Assembly: GCA_031289445.1 (NCBI GenBank)
Contig: JAITPL010000226.1
Coordinates: 1-12,233, forward strand
Direction of reading: 5' to 3'
DNA length: 12,233 bases
From: Tannerella sp.
GTDB lineage: Bacteria; Bacteroidota; Bacteroidia; Bacteroidales; Tannerellaceae
The position numbers and the translations under genes were made by a program. Shown piece after piece: positions 10,380 through 12,233 of this stretch. The notes beneath the pieces are model-generated. The model was given only the letters and a program-made list of their open reading frames with translations. It did no database searches and was not told where the DNA came from. How positions within the stretch are numbered: the stretch's first letter is position 1; every line of letters starts with the position of its first letter.

Positions 10380-11936
10380 ATGAAAAATATTAAATATACA
10401 GGCCTTTTGTTTTTATCAATACTCATATTTTCCGCCTGCGGTGATGATTATTTGGATACAAAACCGACGTCAAGCACGTCAACCGCTACAGTATTTGAGA
10501 CTACCGACAATGCCAAGATGGCTATTAACGGTATGGCTCGTCTTATGGTCAACCAGTATTTGTCAACACAAACCCATTGTGGCGAAGGTACCATAAAGTT
10601 TCTACACAATGAATATTTAGGTGAAAACTTCACCCGTCCGGCCTTAGCTTCCGGATGGTACACCGTGATGAATGGGACGTATATTGAGAACAACAACTCA
10701 ATATATAACTACTATCCATGGTATTATTACTACATGCTAATAGGCAATGCCAACCTGTTCGTATCCAAGATTGACGAGGCGGAAGGAAGCGAGGCGGATA
10801 AGAATTTCCTGAAGGCACAGGCATTGACGTTCCGCGCTTACAGCTATATGCAACTAGTGCAATTCTATTGCTATCGCTGGGATGACAGTAACAATGGGGC
10901 TTCGGTAACAAACCTGCTCGACGGTCTTATCCTGCGTACCGAGGAAAATATGGGCGAACGCGACTTGCCGCTTGTCTCTTCGGGCGAGATATACAAGCAG
11001 ATATATGCCGATCTCGACCAGGCTATTTCGCTTTATGAATCATCGAACGCCATAAAACGCGAGAACGTTTGGGAGCCTAATATTAATGTAGCCTACGCAA
11101 CTTATGCACGTACCGCCATTACCCGCAAAGACTATGAAAAAGCCGAGACTATGGCTGCAAAAGCTCGTGAGGGTTTTAAACTGATGAGCGTTGACGAATA
11201 TAAGGCAGGATTCAGCATGGCTAACAGCGAATGGATATGGGGCAGCTACGGAGGCGACGACCAGACGCTCTACTACTACGGTTTCCATTCTTATATGGCT
11301 TATGACGCCAATACATCAATCAACCGCTCCTACCCTGTTTGTATAAGTAAAACGCTGTATGATAAAATACCGGCTACAGACATCCGCACAGGGCTGTTTC
11401 TTGATCCCGGAAGTACGACATATAGCGCTACAACCGGCGTTGTAGCCGCGGCTTTGGCTACACAGGTGCGAGCAGACCATCCTACTATGCTGTCATCGCA
11501 TTCGGTCGCTGCCTATATGAACTTCAAGTTTTCTGTTAACGGTTCGTATGGCGTTGGTTTTATCCCGCATTTTCGTTCGTCCGAGATGTTGCTGATCGAG
11601 GCCGAAGCCAAGTATTTCCGCAACCAGGAGTTTGGCGCTCAGGCTGCTCTTAATGAGCTGACGCGCGACAGCAAGCGCGATCCTTCATACGAATGTACAG
11701 CGACAGGGGCTGCTCTGCTTGCCGAAATCAAGACCTATCGAGCAATCGAACTTTGGGGCGAAGGTTTTGATTGGATGGACAAGAAGCGTTATAGCGAGCC
11801 TATTGTAAGAGTTGCGTTTGCTGACGGAGGCAATTTCTATTCAACCACCGCTATTACTATCCCTGTGGGTATGTATAATAAATGGACTTATGTTACCCCC
11901 TTGATTGAGACACAAAATAATCAGGCGCTTAAATAA
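10380..11936 (+). CDS. SusD/RagB-family nutrient-binding outer-membrane lipoprotein
   Basis: This 518-residue surface lipoprotein should bind the ligand and close over the SusC channel. The signal peptide ends in the lipobox FSAC, with lipidated Cys20. The following GDD is an acidic stretch like the export signal that sends Bacteroidota lipoproteins to the cell surface. The TPR-like helical fold of the family is seen in NFLKAQALTFRAYSYMQLVQ (142-161) and in GEIYKQIYADLDQAISLYES (202-221). The C-terminal half holds the conserved RSSEMLLIEAEAKYFR (399-414) and RAIELWGEGFDWMDKKR (454-470) regions. An unusually aromatic segment lies at 101-118 (Y101, Y109, Y111, Y112, W114, Y115-Y118). The gene lies 19 bp after susC and is followed by a strong terminator, so the operon is just these two genes. 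The ligand is unknown. Confidence 0.95.
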   Translation: MKNIKYTGLLFLSILIFSACGDDYLDTKPTSSTSTATVFETTDNAKMAINGMARLMVNQYLSTQTHCGEGTIKFLHNEYLGENFTRPALASGWYTVMNGTYIENNNSIYNYYPWYYYYMLIGNANLFVSKIDEAEGSEADKNFLKAQALTFRAYSYMQLVQFYCYRWDDSNNGASVTNLLDGLILRTEENMGERDLPLVSSGEIYKQIYADLDQAISLYESSNAIKRENVWEPNINVAYATYARTAITRKDYEKAETMAAKAREGFKLMSVDEYKAGFSMANSEWIWGSYGGDDQTLYYYGFHSYMAYDANTSINRSYPVCISKTLYDKIPATDIRTGLFLDPGSTTYSATTGVVAAALATQVRADHPTMLSSHSVAAYMNFKFSVNGSYGVGFIPHFRSSEMLLIEAEAKYFRNQEFGAQAALNELTRDSKRDPSYECTATGAALLAEIKTYRAIELWGEGFDWMDKKRYSEPIVRVAFADGGNFYSTTAITIPVGMYNKWTYVTPLIETQNNQALK

Positions 11937-11958
11937 TAAACACCGTTATTATATTTTT

Positions 11959-12005
11959 ACGGCAGGCTGCTCCTTTTTATCAAGGACAGCCTGCCGTTCT
12001 TTTTT
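11959..12005 (+). terminator. Intrinsic terminator of the susCD operon
   Basis: A perfect 11-bp GC-rich stem ACGGCAGGCTG (11959-11969) / CAGCCTGCCGT (11987-11997) is extended inside by TCCTT/AAGGA. It is followed by TCTTTTTT, a good U-tract on the plus strand. It starts 22 bp after the susD stop and should isolate the operon from the next gene. Confidence 0.9.
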
Positions 12006-12110
12006 CTAATTTCTAATTTCAGAGTACTAATCAGAACTCCTGACCTGATGCTAAGTTTAATGTTGTAATATTGTTGATTATCGTTATCGAGTGTTATATA
12101 AGCCTTGCCA

Positions 12111-12124
12111 AGGTAGAAGGTAGA
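12111..12124. repeat. Tandem AGGTAGA heptamers
   Basis: Two perfect AGGTAGA units stand in tandem here, matching the heptamer array directly behind lacZ (6544-6571). They abut and partly overlap the 59-bp promoter repeat. Confidence 0.5.
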
Positions 12125-12179
12125 AACTTTTTTCATTCCCCAAACTTGTAAATCTCAATATTTTAATGTAATTTTGCAG
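12121..12179 (+). repeat. Second copy of the 59-bp promoter sequence
   Basis: By hand alignment, this stretch is colinear without gaps with 3063-3121 upstream of lacZ and identical at about 47 of 59 positions. Blocks of perfect identity include ACTTTT, CATTCCCC, TGTAAATCTC, ATATTTT and TTTTGC. Some of the conserved bases lie outside the -33 and -7 boxes. Confidence 0.7.
12146..12176 (+). promoter_or_regulatory. Promoter of the right-edge gene
   Basis: TTG (12146-12148), a 20-base spacer and TAATTTTG (12169-12176) followed by C match the Bacteroidota consensus well. The start of transcription would be near 12182-12184, only a few bases before the first ATG. Confidence 0.7.
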
Positions 12180-12185
12180 AAAAAA

Positions 12186-12233
12186 ATGACGCTTATGGAA
12201 GTAAAAAAGCCAAGAAAACTGCCTTATGGCATG
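12186..12233 (+). CDS. Start of a gene resembling AAA-ATPase-like / PD-(D/E)XK family proteins
   Basis: Only 16 codons are present: MTLMEVKKPRKLPYGM, open to the window edge. The RKLPYGM motif a few residues from the N-terminus resembles the start of a large Bacteroidota family, annotated as AAA family ATPase or PD-(D/E)XK nuclease superfamily protein (DUF1703 type). In that family KLPxG is followed by a short FxxIR-like stretch and a YVDKT motif. The diagnostic part lies outside the window, so this is a guess from a short motif. A second in-frame ATG at 12195 gives MEVKKPRK. The promoter position would leave almost no leader for the first ATG, so 12195 may be the true start. The gene is separated from susCD by a terminator and has its own promoter. 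Confidence 0.5.
   Translation, partial: MTLMEVKKPRKLPYGM

Overview
The window looks like a chromosomal segment from a member of the Bacteroidota, most likely order Bacteroidales. The reasons are a SusC/SusD outer-membrane pair, a GyrA with the Bacteroidota-type GyrA box and a long acidic tail, AT-rich leaders without Shine-Dalgarno sequences, and promoters of the TTG-N20-TAnnTTTG type with a TTTTGC or TTTGC end. I cannot name the genus from the sequence alone.

Layout. On the minus strand at the left edge are gyrA (120-2819) and, 27 bp downstream of it, the first 30 codons of an exported protein (1-92). This is probably the small TPR protein that often follows gyrA in Bacteroidales. A 313-bp divergent intergenic region separates gyrA from a plus-strand carbohydrate block. 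That block holds a secreted GH2 beta-galactosidase (3133-6543), a 550-bp intergenic region rich in signals, a susC homologue (7094-10360), a susD homologue (10380-11936) and a strong intrinsic terminator (11959-12005). The last 48 bases begin another plus-strand gene, whose N-terminus resembles the AAA-ATPase-like / PD-(D/E)XK nuclease family of Bacteroidota.

How the genes work together. SusD (surface lipoprotein) and SusC (TonB-dependent channel) should bind an oligosaccharide and import it into the periplasm. There the exported beta-galactosidase could remove terminal beta-galactosyl residues. This makes a minimal polysaccharide utilisation locus (PUL) with no sensor or regulator, no surface endo-enzyme and no sulfatase in view. 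Joint function of lacZ and susCD is inferred from adjacency and orientation, since each has its own promoter signals.

Most interesting non-coding signals. (1) A near-perfect consensus promoter on the minus strand lies inside the susC leader and faces away from susC. It suggests a cis-antisense RNA of the kind known for PULs in Bacteroides. (2) The lacZ promoter and the promoter of the last gene are diverged copies of one 59-bp sequence, about 9 kb apart. (3) A small palindrome sits just upstream of a susC -7 box that lacks a -33 box, suggesting an activator site. (4) A perfect 16-bp inverted repeat and AGGTAGA heptamer repeats lie behind lacZ, and the heptamers recur before the last gene. The protein-coding genes themselves are ordinary for this phylum.
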